Assembly: GCA_963846475.1 (NCBI GenBank)
Contig: CAWJVZ010000004.1
Location: 4,154,001 to 4,218,000 of the forward strand
Direction of reading: 5' to 3'
Source of the DNA: DASWJZ01 sp963846475
GTDB lineage: Bacteria > Pseudomonadota > Alphaproteobacteria > Rhizobiales > Afifellaceae
DNA length: 64,000 nucleotides
Shown: positions 55,310-63,889 of the stretch, piece by piece
Layout: each line of letters opens with the position of its first letter
Numbering within the stretch: position 1 is the first letter of the stretch
The notes under the pieces: model-generated
Told to the model about the DNA's origin: nothing
Database searches by the model: none
The model's input: the letters and a program-made list of their open reading frames with translations, nothing else
Made by a program: the position numbers and the translations under genes

Positions 55310-56539
55310 ATGGGGGGGAAGATCTCCCCCTTCGCGCCGCAATCCTATCCGGAGCTGCCGGCGATCGAAGGGGTGCGGATCGCCACGGCCGAGGCCGGCA
55401 TCCGCTACAAGGGGCGGACCGACCTGCTGCTGGTCCGCTTCGATCCCCGCGCCAGCGTGGCGGGCGTATTCACCAATTCCCGCTGCGCCTCCGCCCCGGT
55501 CGAATGGGACCGAGCCCATCTCGGCGGGGGAAGAGCGCGGGCGCTGGTCGTCAATTCCGGCAACGCCAACGCCTTTACCGGCATGAAGGGCCACGCCGCC
55601 GTCAAGGCGAGCGCCGAGGCGGCGGCCGCCGCCGTCGGATGCCGCCCCGACGAGGTGTTCCTCGCCTCCACCGGCGTCATCGGCGAGCCGCTCGACCCGG
55701 CGCCGTTCGCTGCGCATCTCGGCCGGCTGGCGGACGAGGCGAAGCCGGGTCGCTTCCTCGACGCCGCCCGCGCCATCATGACCACGGATACCTTTGCCAA
55801 GGTGGCGACGCGCCGGGTCGGCCCCGGCGATGTGGCGATCAACGGCATCGCCAAGGGCGCCGGCATGATCGCGCCGGACATGGCAACCATGCTCTCCTTT
55901 ATCTTCACCGACGCGGCGATCGCGCCGGCGCTCCTGCAGGAGTGCCTTGTCGAGGCGGTCGCCGGCAGCTTCAATGCAATCACCATCGACGGCGATACCT
56001 CGACGTCGGACACGGTGCTCGCCTTTGCCACCGGCGCCGCTGCATCGACGAGCGCCGGCCTGGAGTCCGACCCTGCGGGGCTGCAGGCCTTCCGCGGCGC
56101 TCTCAACGATCTCTGCCGCGACCTCGCCCATCAGGTCGTCCGCGACGGCGAGGGCGCGACCAAATTCGTGGCGGTCACCGTGGCCGGCGCGGTGTCCAAT
56201 GAGTCGGCGAAGCGCGTTGCTGCCGCGATCGCCAATTCGCCGCTGGTGAAGACGGCGCTCGCCGGCGAGGATGCCAATTGGGGCCGCGTGGTGATGGCCG
56301 TGGGCAAGGCCGGCGAGCCGGCGGACCGCGACCGGCTGGCGATCTTCTTCGGCGAGCATCGCGTCGCCCATGAAGGCGAACGCGACCCGTCCTATTCGGA
56401 GCAGGCGGTCTCCGCCTATATGAAAAATTCCGAGCTCGCCATCCGCGTGGAGCTCGGCCTCGGCGACGGCCGCGCCACCATGTGGACCTGCGACCTGACG
56501 GCCGAATACGTCGCCATCAACGCCGATTATCGAAGCTGA
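55310..56539 (+). CDS. argJ: Bifunctional glutamate N-acetyltransferase/N-acetylornithine transferase
   Basis: Cyclic arginine pathway enzyme. 409 residues; self-cleavage site in DMATML, with the nucleophile at Thr193 (codon 55886-55888). Other motifs: NSGNANAFTG, STGVIGEPL, GAGMIAPDM and EDANWGRVVMAVGKAG. It starts six bases after the isomerase stop and ends two bases before mutT, suggesting one transcription unit. Confidence 0.97.
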   Translation: MGGKISPFAPQSYPELPAIEGVRIATAEAGIRYKGRTDLLLVRFDPRASVAGVFTNSRCASAPVEWDRAHLGGGRARALVVNSGNANAFTGMKGHAAVKASAEAAAAAVGCRPDEVFLASTGVIGEPLDPAPFAAHLGRLADEAKPGRFLDAARAIMTTDTFAKVATRRVGPGDVAINGIAKGAGMIAPDMATMLSFIFTDAAIAPALLQECLVEAVAGSFNAITIDGDTSTSDTVLAFATGAAASTSAGLESDPAGLQAFRGALNDLCRDLAHQVVRDGEGATKFVAVTVAGAVSNESAKRVAAAIANSPLVKTALAGEDANWGRVVMAVGKAGEPADRDRLAIFFGEHRVAHEGERDPSYSEQAVSAYMKNSELAIRVELGLGDGRATMWTCDLTAEYVAINADYRS

Positions 56540-56541
56540 GC

Positions 56542-56943
56542 ATGCCGGCTCTGCTGCTGGTCGCCGCCTGCGCGCTGATCGATGTGGACAGGCGCGTCCT
56601 CATCGCCCAGCGGCCCGAGGGCAAGTCGATGGCCGGCCTGTGGGAATTCCCCGGCGGCAAGGTCGAGGAAGGCGAGACGCCGGAGGACACGATCATCCGC
56701 GAGCTCGCCGAGGAGCTTGCGATCAGGGTTACCGAACCTTGCCTGGCACCCCTGACGTTCGCCAGTCACAATTATCGAGAATTTCACATTTTAATGCCAC
56801 TCTTTGTTTGCAGGAGGTGGGAAGGCGTCCCTGTCCCGATCGAGGCCCAGCAGCTGAAATGGGTCCGCCCGAACCGGCTTCGCGACTTCCCCATGCCCCC
56901 TGCCGACGAACCGTTGATCAGCCATCTCGCTGATCTGCTGTGA
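56542..56943 (+). CDS. mutT: MutT-type 8-oxo-dGTP diphosphatase
   Basis: A 133-residue Nudix hydrolase removing oxidised nucleotides. The Nudix box GGKVEEGETPEDTIIRELAEEL is complete (G, E, REL-EE). AQRPEGKSMAGLWEFPGG is the MutT signature, and the C-terminus with LKWVRPNRLRDFPMPPAD is typical. argJ-mutT adjacency is common in alphaproteobacteria. Confidence 0.95.
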   Translation: MPALLLVAACALIDVDRRVLIAQRPEGKSMAGLWEFPGGKVEEGETPEDTIIRELAEELAIRVTEPCLAPLTFASHNYREFHILMPLFVCRRWEGVPVPIEAQQLKWVRPNRLRDFPMPPADEPLISHLADLL

Positions 56944-56972
56944 GAAGGACGAAGCTTGTGAAGGAGCAGGCG

Positions 56973-57140
56973 GTGATCAAGCGGTTCCTTGCCGACGAGA
57001 GCGGGGCCACGGCGATCGAATACGGCCTGATCGTCGGCATCATGGCGGTGGTCGTGTTCGGCATCGCCGCCTCGGGAGGCGCCCTCACGGCCGTCTATGA
57101 AAAGGTCAGCCTGATCGTCGCGGCAATGGCCGGCGATTAG
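56973..57140 (+). CDS. Flp/Fap-type pilin component (orphan)
   Basis: A 55-residue prepilin: VIKRFLADESGATAIEYGLIVGIMAVVVFG shows the Flp motif, with cleavage expected after a Gly before ATAIEYGLI and the conserved Glu-Tyr pair. Start GTG 56973 has AAGGAG six bases upstream; longer upstream starts overlap mutT and lack a good site. No tad/cpa assembly genes lie in the window, so this is either a distant-locus pilin or an orphan copy. Confidence 0.88.
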   Translation: MIKRFLADESGATAIEYGLIVGIMAVVVFGIAASGGALTAVYEKVSLIVAAMAGD

Positions 57141-57156
57141 CCGTCCAACCTCACCT

Positions 57157-58038
57157 TTACGACGTCGGCTTTCGCGAGCCGAGCACCTTCGCCAGGCTGA
57201 CCGTTCCGGAGCCGCGCCTTGCCGGTTGCTGCTGGCTTTCGTGCGGCGCCCAGCCCGACAGCGAGACGATCTCGAACGAGGCCCGCACGCGCCCATCCGG
57301 ATCGCGGAATTTTTCGGCATAGATTTCCGCGGCGCGCATGAACAGACGCCGAATCGCCGGCCGTCGCTTCCGCTCGAAGAGGACGTTCGTCGCGCCCATG
57401 GCGCGCAGGTCGCCGAACAGCCGGAACGCATCGTCGTAGCGGACGGTGAGCACATCGCGGTCGGCGACTGGAAGTGCGAAGCCGGCCCGCTGCAGGAGGG
57501 CGCCGAGATCGCGCACATCGGCCGCCGGAAGGACGCGGGGGCTGGTGCCGCCGCTGATTTCCGCTTCCGCCTCATAAAGCGCCTCGCGCAATTCCGAGAG
57601 CGTGCGTCCGCCGGTCATCGCCGCGAGGAAGAGCCCGTCCGGCTTCAGAGCCTGGCGTATCTGCACGAGGGCGCCGGGGAGGTCGTTCGTCCATTGCAGG
57701 CTCAGCGCGGAGGCGAAGAGATCGATCGAAGCCGGCGCGAGCGGCAGCGCCTCCTCGTCGGCGACGGCGCCCGCCTGCGTCGGTCCAAATGCGGCGGCAG
57801 CAGCCTCGATCCGGAAGACGCGGCCGACCTTGCCGCTCTCGCCAAGTGCCGCGGCAAGCGCCCCCGTCTGGCCGGCAAAGGCGACGCCGATGTCGAAATG
57901 CCGCTCGACGCCTGCCAGCCGGTCGGCGAGATCGGCGACCACATAATTCATCAGGAAATCCGCGCCCGGTGCGGCGCGTGCGTGCGCCCGGGCGAGCCGG
58001 CGGCGGAGCAGGGCCTTGTCGGTGACGCGGAGAACCAT
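57157..58038 (-). CDS. SAM-dependent methyltransferase, BioC/NDUFAF5-like
   Basis: A 293-residue class I methyltransferase. Motif I is degenerate (FDIGVAFAGQTGALAAAL in place of the usual D-x-G-C-G-x-G); EALPLAPASIDLFASALSLQWTNDLPGAL is the BioC-like motif, and TLSELREALYEAEAEISGGTSPRV resembles mitochondrial NDUFAF5, which hydroxylates a complex I subunit. Exact role unknown. Start ATG 58038. It is divergent from comF, which is the conserved order in many alphaproteobacteria. Confidence 0.85.
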   Translation of the reverse strand: MVLRVTDKALLRRRLARAHARAAPGADFLMNYVVADLADRLAGVERHFDIGVAFAGQTGALAAALGESGKVGRVFRIEAAAAAFGPTQAGAVADEEALPLAPASIDLFASALSLQWTNDLPGALVQIRQALKPDGLFLAAMTGGRTLSELREALYEAEAEISGGTSPRVLPAADVRDLGALLQRAGFALPVADRDVLTVRYDDAFRLFGDLRAMGATNVLFERKRRPAIRRLFMRAAEIYAEKFRDPDGRVRASFEIVSLSGWAPHESQQQPARRGSGTVSLAKVLGSRKPTS

Positions 58039-58108
58039 GGGCCAAATTTCTTTCCGACATGCACGAAGCGAGGATGATTCCGCTGCATGACCGCGATAGC
58101 ATGGCCAA

Positions 58109-58865
58109 ATGCTGTCCCTCAAAGCGCCGGATCTTTTGGCGGGGCTGCGGCGGCTGCCGCTGCGCGGCGCCGATATCGTCCTGCCGCCGACCTGTCCCGG
58201 CTGCCGGGCGGCGCTCGCCGACAGCCATGCGCTTTGCTCGCGCTGCTGGTCGGGGATCCGCTTCATCGAGCCGCCGCTCTGCCCCGTCTACGGCACCCCC
58301 TTCGCCTATCAGCTCGGCGATGGCATCCTCTCCGCCGAGGCGCTCGCCGATCCGCCGCCGTTCCGGCGCGCCCGGGCGGCGGCAGTCTACGGCGATGTCG
58401 CCCGCCGGCTGGTGCACCAGCTGAAATACCATGACCGGCCGGACCTGGCCGAGGTGATGGCGATGGCGATGCGCCGGGCCGGACGCACGCTCCTCGCCGA
58501 GTGCAGCCTGATCGTGCCGGTGCCGCTCTATCGCTGGCGGCTCTGGCAGCGGCGCTTCAACCAGGCGGCGGCGCTCGCCGCATGCCTTTCAAGGCTGTCC
58601 GGGCGTGCCGCACGATCCTTTCGTGCTGCAGCGTTTCAAGTCGACGCGGCGGCAGGTCGGGTTGAGCGCGCTTCAACGGCAGGAGAACGTCCGCGGCGCC
58701 TTCCGCGTGGCCGACGATATGCGGGCCCGCATCGCCTCCGAGGCCGTTCTCCTCGTCGACGACATCTACACCTCCGGCGCCACCGCCAAGGCGGCGAGCC
58801 GCGCGCTGCTGCGCGCCGGGGCGGCGGCCGTCGACGTCCTGACTTTTGCGCGCGTGACCAGTTGA
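58109..58865 (+). CDS. ComF family phosphoribosyltransferase-like protein (frameshifted)
   Basis: A roughly 251-residue protein if one base is removed near 58601-58605. The N-terminal zinc-binding cysteines are CPGC and CSRCW; the second half holds RFNQAA, RRQVGLSALQRQENVRGAF and the PRTase loop VLLVDDIYTSGATA. In naturally competent bacteria ComF handles single-stranded DNA; elsewhere its role is unclear. The break falls after RLSGR and joins to VPHDPFVLQRFKSTRRQVGLS in the next frame. It is probably an assembly indel. Confidence 0.87.
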
Positions 58866-58935
58866 GCCGGTCTTTGCCAAATCGCCTGCGACCGCCTATA
58901 TGGCTGTCGCGACACGCGTTTCGACGAGACTTCGG

Positions 58936-59190
58936 ATGCCGGACGTGATCATCTACACGCGCCAGTTTTGCGGCTATTGTACCGCCGCCAAGCGGCTGTT
59001 GCGGGAGAAGGGCGTGGCATTCAGGGAAATCGACGCGACCGGCGCGCCGGACAAGCGGAACGAGATGATCGAGCGGTCCGGCCGCTTCACATTTCCGCAA
59101 ATCTTCGTCGGCACGCATCATGTCGGCGGCTGCGACGATCTCTATGCGCTGCATGCGCGCGGCGATCTCGACCGGCTGCTGACGGCATAG
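58936..59190 (+). CDS. grxC: Glutaredoxin 3
   Basis: An 84-residue dithiol glutaredoxin: VIIYTRQFCGYCTAAKRLL with active site CGYC in place of the common CPYC, then FTFPQIFVGTHHVGGCDDLYALHARGDLD in outline. Cytoplasmic thiol-disulfide exchange with glutathione. Start ATG 58936. The comF-grxC-nitrilase-DUF1178 series is a conserved alphaproteobacterial operon order. Confidence 0.95.
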   Translation: MPDVIIYTRQFCGYCTAAKRLLREKGVAFREIDATGAPDKRNEMIERSGRFTFPQIFVGTHHVGGCDDLYALHARGDLDRLLTA

Positions 59191-59197
59191 GGGCATC

Positions 59198-60055
59198 ATG
59201 CGCTTCACCGCCGCCTGCATCCAGCTCTGCTCGTCGACCGACGTTGCGGAGAACATCGAGACGGTGGAGCGCCTCGTGCGCGACGCCGTGCGCCGGGGCG
59301 CCGATTACGTGCAGACGCCGGAGATGACCAACATCGTGCAGCGCGACCGCGCCGCGCTGGCGGCCAGCATCGCCGCCGAGCAGAGCGACCCTGCCGTGGC
59401 GCGGTTTGCCGCGCTCGCGGCGGAGCTCGGCATCGTGCTGCACATCGGCTCGCTGGCGCTCAAGGCCGCCGATGGCCGCATCGCCAATCGCGCGCTGATC
59501 TTCGGCCGCGGCGGCCATGTGCTTGCCCGCTACGACAAGATCCACCTGTTCGACGTCGACCTGCCGGGCGGCGAGAGCTGGCGCGAATCGGCGCTCTATC
59601 ACCCCGGCGACCGCGCCGTGGTCGCCGACCTGCCCTGGCTCAGGCTGGGCGTGGCGATCTGCTACGACATCCGCTTCCCGCAGCTCTTCCGCGCCCAGGC
59701 GCATGCCGACGCCGCTGCGCTGACCGCGCCGGCCGCCTTCACCCGCCAGACGGGCGAGGCGCACTGGCACGTCCTGCAGCGGGCCCGCGCCATCGAGAAC
59801 GGCGCCTTCGTCATCTCCGCCGCGCAGGCCGGCCGCCATGCCGACGGGCGCGAGACATTTGGCCATTCCATCATCGTCGCGCCGTGGGGCGAGGTGCTGG
59901 CCGAGGCCGGCGGGGACGGGCCGGAGGTGATCGTCGCGACGATCGACCCGGCGCGCTCGCTCGACGCGCGCCAGAGGATCCCGGCGCTGAAGAACGAGCG
60001 GCCGTTCGCGCTGCCCCAGGCGGCGGAGCCGGTCGCGCTACGGACAGCGTCGTGA
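59198..60055 (+). CDS. Carbon-nitrogen hydrolase (Nit2-like)
   Basis: A 285-residue nitrilase-superfamily amidase. Catalytic triad: Glu in QTPEMTN, Lys in RYDKIHLFDVDL, and Cys in GVAICYDIRFPQLF. Fungal and animal Nit1/Nit2 hydrolyse deaminated glutathione or 2-oxoglutaramate; the location next to grxC makes a glutathione-repair role attractive (inference). The stop overlaps the DUF1178 GTG start. Confidence 0.92.
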   Translation: MRFTAACIQLCSSTDVAENIETVERLVRDAVRRGADYVQTPEMTNIVQRDRAALAASIAAEQSDPAVARFAALAAELGIVLHIGSLALKAADGRIANRALIFGRGGHVLARYDKIHLFDVDLPGGESWRESALYHPGDRAVVADLPWLRLGVAICYDIRFPQLFRAQAHADAAALTAPAAFTRQTGEAHWHVLQRARAIENGAFVISAAQAGRHADGRETFGHSIIVAPWGEVLAEAGGDGPEVIVATIDPARSLDARQRIPALKNERPFALPQAAEPVALRTAS

Positions 60056-60486
60056 TCCGCTTCTCGCTGTCCTGCTCGGACGGGCATCCGTTCGAGGGCT
60101 GGTTCGCCAGCTCCGACGCTTTCGAGGCGCAGCGCGGCGAGCGCGCCATCGCCTGCCCGGTCTGCGGGGACGCCGATGTGGAGAAGGCGCTGATGGCGCC
60201 CGCCATTGCAACGGCGCGCAAGAAGGATGCCGTGCGCGTCGCCGCCCATACCGGAACCGCCGAGGAGCCGGAAATGGTCTCCATGCTGCGGAAGCTCCGA
60301 AAACATCTGACGGACAACGCCGACTACGTCGGCGACCGCTTTGCCGCAGAGGCCCGGCGCATCCATTACGACGAGGTGGAGAAGCGCGGCATCTACGGCG
60401 AGGCAACGTCCGACGAGGTCCGCTCGCTGACCGACGAGGGAATCGAGTTCCACCCGCTGCCGGTCCTGCCGGAAGACCATAACTGA
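60052..60486 (+). CDS. DUF1178 family protein
   Basis: A 144-residue protein beginning (M)IRFSLSCSDGHPFEGWFASSDAFEAQ and containing CPVCGDADVEKALMAPAIA, a CxxC probably part of a small zinc site, and YVGDRFAAEARRIHYDE. This is the DUF1178 pattern; function unknown. GTG start at 60052 overlaps the previous stop (GTGA). Confidence 0.92.
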   Translation: MIRFSLSCSDGHPFEGWFASSDAFEAQRGERAIACPVCGDADVEKALMAPAIATARKKDAVRVAAHTGTAEEPEMVSMLRKLRKHLTDNADYVGDRFAAEARRIHYDEVEKRGIYGEATSDEVRSLTDEGIEFHPLPVLPEDHN

Positions 60487-61087
60487 TAAGTGGGAAGGCT
60501 CGGCGGACACAGATTTGCATCCGCCGGAACGTGGCCGGCCGCATTTGGAAAGCCCCGAGCCGGCGCAGAGCTGCCTCGCCTCAGGTCGCGACGCTCATCT
60601 CCGGCCCGCAGGCCGGATCGACTATCTAGCGAGGCCGGTCGCTACTCCGGCATCGGACTTAGGTGGCACCGTCCGAAAGGCCCAGGGTACATGCCCACCA
60701 CGTCAGGCCTGCGTGTCTCAGCTTCCCACGCCGCTCGCCAGATTCCGGGACCGCTTACGCGGAAACCGTTTTCTCGCTAAATTTCCCCTCAATTCCTTAA
60801 GCCTGATTTAACGCCCGCTTTTCTGCGCAGGGAAGAGGCACGGAGCGCAAACTAAGGCGACAGCGAGGCGTTTTCGTCGGGTTGGTGAATCCTGTGATGG
60901 AATTGTCACATTAATCGCCTGGATTGTGGCACTGCAGCTGAGTAAGGCCAATATCCGCCCTCTACCGGCACCTCGGGTCCGGCACGCGGCCGCATCTGAC
61001 GCAAGCTCGCGCCGCATCAAGTTCGCGTTGGGCCCTTGCCGCTGGGCCGCCTTCCGAGGATTCTCCGGGCCCGAAGGAGACACGCAG
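60487..61087. other. 601-base gene-free stretch between DUF1178 and msrA
   Basis: No convincing gene. Structured features: a perfect CCGGCC-CGCA-GGCCGG hairpin (about 60601-60616); complementary segments GACTTAGGTGG and CCACCACGTC around 60656-60713; and GCGTG...CACGC near 60710-60732. An AT-richer patch follows at 60770-60810 and again near 60890-60920. It may contain a structured RNA on either strand, but none is identified. No tRNA was seen. Confidence 0.4.
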
Positions 61088-61682
61088 ATGAAGATCATGA
61101 TCGCGGCGCTGCTGACGGCCTTGGTTGCCGGAGCGGCCTGGGCGCAAGACGGCACGGCGAAGCAGTCCGCCGTGTTCGCCGGCGGCTGCTTCTGGTGCGT
61201 CGAAGAGGCCTTCGACAAGGTACCCGGCGTGCTGGTCACGACCTCCGGCTATACCGGCGGCCAAGTGGAGAATCCGACCTACCAGGCGGTTTCGGCGGGA
61301 GGAACCGGGCACTACGAGGCCGTCGAGGTCGAATACGACCCTGCCAAGGTCACCTACGAGCAGCTCCTGGACGTGTTCTGGAAGAACGTCGATCCGTTCG
61401 ATCCGAACGGGCAGTTCTGCGACAAGGGCGAGTCGTACAAGAGCGCCGTTTTCGTCGCGGACGAGACGGAGCGGGCCCTCGCCGAGAGCACGAAAAAGGC
61501 GGTCGAGGAGCGCTTCAAGCAACCGGTGGCAACCGCCGTCCTGCCCGAGCAGATTTTTTACCCGGCCGAGGATTATCATCAGAATTTCTACCAGACGAAC
61601 CCGGCCCGCTATCAGGTACTACAAATGGGGCTGCGGCCGCGTCCAGCGTCTGGAGGAGATTTGGGGCAAGCCGGCCGCCTGA
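61088..61682 (+). CDS. msrA: Peptide-methionine (S)-S-oxide reductase MsrA, exported (frameshifted)
   Basis: Repairs oxidised methionine. The signal peptide is MKIMIAALLTALVAGAAWAQ, so the protein is periplasmic. The catalytic Cys is in AGGCFWCVEEAF; TGHYEAVEVEYDP, GQFCDKGESYKSAVF and YPAEDYHQNFYQ are typical. One extra G at 61615-61616 shifts the frame; removing it gives RYQYYKWGCGRVQRLEEIWG and a stop at 61682, for about 197 residues. Start ATG 61088 is eight bases after AAGGAG. Probably an assembly indel. Confidence 0.9.
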
Positions 61683-61832
61683 AGACGCTTCGGGAACGCA
61701 TCAGACGGCCTGAGTTGCAGGCCGGCAACGGCGCGAAACTCGTTTGCACGCGCGGGGGTCGCGATTTGCATCCCTTTTGCTTTCTCGCGTAGGGTCGAAT
61801 TTAACCGATCTTTCCGAATCGCTGCTTTTATA

Positions 61833-62582
61833 ATGGCACGGCACGCGAAGCGCAGGCTGGAGACGACATTGCTCGACCGACGCATCTTTCTGGCGGGCGC
61901 CGCGACGGCGCTGCTTGGCGCCTGCACCACCGGCTCGTTCGGCCCGCTGGCCTATGCCCCGGCGGGACCGCGGCTCCTCGTGCCGGAGAGCAACGAGCCG
62001 TTCAAGGTCGCTGCCGTCGACATGACGACGATCCCGGCCCAGTACCATCGCCAGGTCGTCAGGGATCCCACCGGCGAGCCTCCCGGGACGATCGTCGTCG
62101 ATCCCGGCCAGCGCTTCCTCTATCTCGTGCTCGGCGACGGCAAGGCGATGCGCTACGGCATCGGCGTCGGCCGCGAAGGTTTCGGCTGGAACGGCGTCGC
62201 CACCATCCAGCGCAAGCAGAAATGGCCGAGCTGGCATCCGCCGGTCGAGATGCAGGCGCGCGACGAGCGGGCGCGCCAGTGGAAGGACGGGATGCCGGGC
62301 GGGCCGAGCAACCCGCTCGGCGCGCGCGCCCTCTACCTCTATCAGAACGGCAGGGATACGCTCTACCGCATCCACGGCACCAACGAGCCGCAGTCGATCG
62401 GCCGCGCCGTGTCGTCCGGCTGCATCCGCATGCTGAACGCCGACGTGATCGACCTCTACGACCGCGTGCCGACCGGATCTCGCGTGGTCGTGCTGCCGTC
62501 GTTGAGCCCCATGGCGCGGCTCAGCGGCTCTATTCCGGCTTCGGTCAGGAACCTGCCGGGGACCGTCTCTCGTATCTGGTGA
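61833..62582 (+). CDS. L,D-transpeptidase (ErfK/YbiS-type)
   Basis: A 249-residue YkuD-domain enzyme making 3-3 peptidoglycan cross-links or anchoring proteins. An N-terminal DRRIFLAGAATALLGAC combines a twin-arginine-like segment and a lipobox-like Cys. Catalytic region: YRIHGTNEPQSIGRAVSSGCIRM, with Cys in SSGCIRM. Rhizobiales typically carry many such paralogues, consistent with unipolar growth and 3-3 cross-links. Confidence 0.92.
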   Translation: MARHAKRRLETTLLDRRIFLAGAATALLGACTTGSFGPLAYAPAGPRLLVPESNEPFKVAAVDMTTIPAQYHRQVVRDPTGEPPGTIVVDPGQRFLYLVLGDGKAMRYGIGVGREGFGWNGVATIQRKQKWPSWHPPVEMQARDERARQWKDGMPGGPSNPLGARALYLYQNGRDTLYRIHGTNEPQSIGRAVSSGCIRMLNADVIDLYDRVPTGSRVVVLPSLSPMARLSGSIPASVRNLPGTVSRIW

Positions 62583-62636
62583 CCGGCGCGCTCTGGAGAT
62601 TACGGCCGGCGGCTCCCGCCGCCGGCCAGCCCGGTC

Positions 62637-62882
62637 CTATTGGCCGGCGCGAACCTTCGGGTCCATGTTCTCAAAGCTTTCGATGATACCCTCGGTCTCG
62701 CGCTTCTCGTCGGCGACGACCAGCCGCTCGTTATGGAAGCGGCCTTGATCGGTGCCGTGCAGCTTGTTCTTGCCGCGGATCTCGTTGGCAAAATCGTCCT
62801 GGTCGAAAGCGTCCGGGCTGGTTTCGCCGACATGCTCGACGCCATTCTTCGTGCCCATGCCCTTGTGGCTCGCATTGGCCAT
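62637..62882 (-). CDS. Small charged protein of unknown function
   Basis: An 81-residue hydrophilic protein with many Asp, Glu, Lys, Asn and Gly residues (FANEIRGKNKLHGTDQGRFHNERLVVADEKRETEGIIESFENMD in outline). No signal, no membrane segment, no cysteine. Its composition suggests a disordered stress-type protein (inference). ATG 62882 chosen; upstream in-frame starts would add unrelated sequence. Confidence 0.6.
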   Translation of the reverse strand: MANASHKGMGTKNGVEHVGETSPDAFDQDDFANEIRGKNKLHGTDQGRFHNERLVVADEKRETEGIIESFENMDPKVRAGQ

Positions 62883-62963
62883 GACCGGTCTCCTGTGAAG
62901 TCTCCCTTGGACAACGCCGTGCAAGGAGGGGCCGTTCCGGCCGCGACGGGCTTTCGGATTCGC

Positions 62964-63596
62964 TCAGTCGAAATGCTGGCGGAAAAGCGGCGCCAGCGCC
63001 GGCAGCCGCTCCGCCTCCGCCGCGACGCCTGCCAGCTTCGGGCATTCCTTGGCGAACCAGGTCTGGCGTGGCCGCCAATGGACCATCGCGCCGACATAGA
63101 GGTCGAGCGCCGAGAAGCGCGCGCCGAGGAACCACGGCGCGGGCGCGATTGCCGCCTCGACCTGCCGCCACAGGCTTTCGCGGTGCCGGTCGGTCGCCGT
63201 CCTCAGCATGGCCGCTTCCTCCCGGTCCGGTAGCCATTTCTTCGGGTCGTCGCCATAGGTGAAGGTCGGATAGATGGCGGCAACCAGGAAGATCAGCCAG
63301 CGCAGGAAAGGCGCCCGCTCCGCCGTGCCGGGCGGCGGCACGAGCCCGGCCTCAGGCGCCATGTCATGGATGAGGAGCACGATGGCCGCGCTCTCCGTCA
63401 TCACGCTCCCGTCCGGCATGATCAGGGTAGGCACCTGACCGAGCGGGTTCAGCGCAATGAGCCGGTCGCGCGCCGGGCCGGGCTGGTCGTAATCCACCTC
63501 TTCGTAGCGGTAAGGCATGCCGGCCACGCGGAGAGCCGCCTCGACGAAGAAATTGCCGCAGCCGCGGCAGCCGAGCAGGCGGTAGGGCTCTGCCAT
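62964..63596 (-). CDS. Glutathione S-transferase family protein
   Basis: A 210-residue GST: N-terminal thioredoxin-like domain beginning YRLLGCRGCGNFFVEAALRVAGMPYRYEEVDY, with the NPLGQVPTLIMPDGSVMTESAAIVL signature binding glutathione, then an all-helical C-terminal domain. Cys/Ser placement near residues 8-12 (GCRGCG) suggests a beta-class-like active site. Substrate unknown. Confidence 0.9.
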   Translation of the reverse strand: MAEPYRLLGCRGCGNFFVEAALRVAGMPYRYEEVDYDQPGPARDRLIALNPLGQVPTLIMPDGSVMTESAAIVLLIHDMAPEAGLVPPPGTAERAPFLRWLIFLVAAIYPTFTYGDDPKKWLPDREEAAMLRTATDRHRESLWRQVEAAIAPAPWFLGARFSALDLYVGAMVHWRPRQTWFAKECPKLAGVAAEAERLPALAPLFRQHFD

Positions 63597-63615
63597 GCTT
63601 CACTCCCGTGTCCGT

Positions 63616-63889
63616 TCAAACGCCCGTGCCGCCCCACAGGCTCCGGCCGGGCTCGGTCGATTCCAGCCGATCGCCGGTGCGCTTCAGGCCCATGTCGCGG
63701 AGGAGGTGGTCGTCGACGCCTTCGAGCTTGCGCCGGAGTTCTGCTTCCATGCGGATGCGCTTGATGACAGAGCCCGTCTGATCAAGCCATTGCCGCGCCG
63801 CCTCCACCCGTGTGCCGAAGCCGCCGCGACGCTTCTGCGAACTCGGTCCGGCCGCCCTGCTGCCGGTCGAAAATCAAGATCTGCACCAT
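63616..63889 (-). CDS. DUF1127-like small protein, possibly frameshifted
   Basis: From the GTG at 63807 the frame encodes 63 residues including RRKLEGVDDHLLRDMGLKR, similar to the DUF1127 core. The frame just upstream on the same strand starts at an ATG at 63889 and reads MVQILIFDRQQGGRTEFAEASRRLRHT. It would join to VEAARQWLDQ if one G near 63806-63808 were removed. The combined product is about 90 residues. Whether one or two genes is uncertain. Confidence 0.5.
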
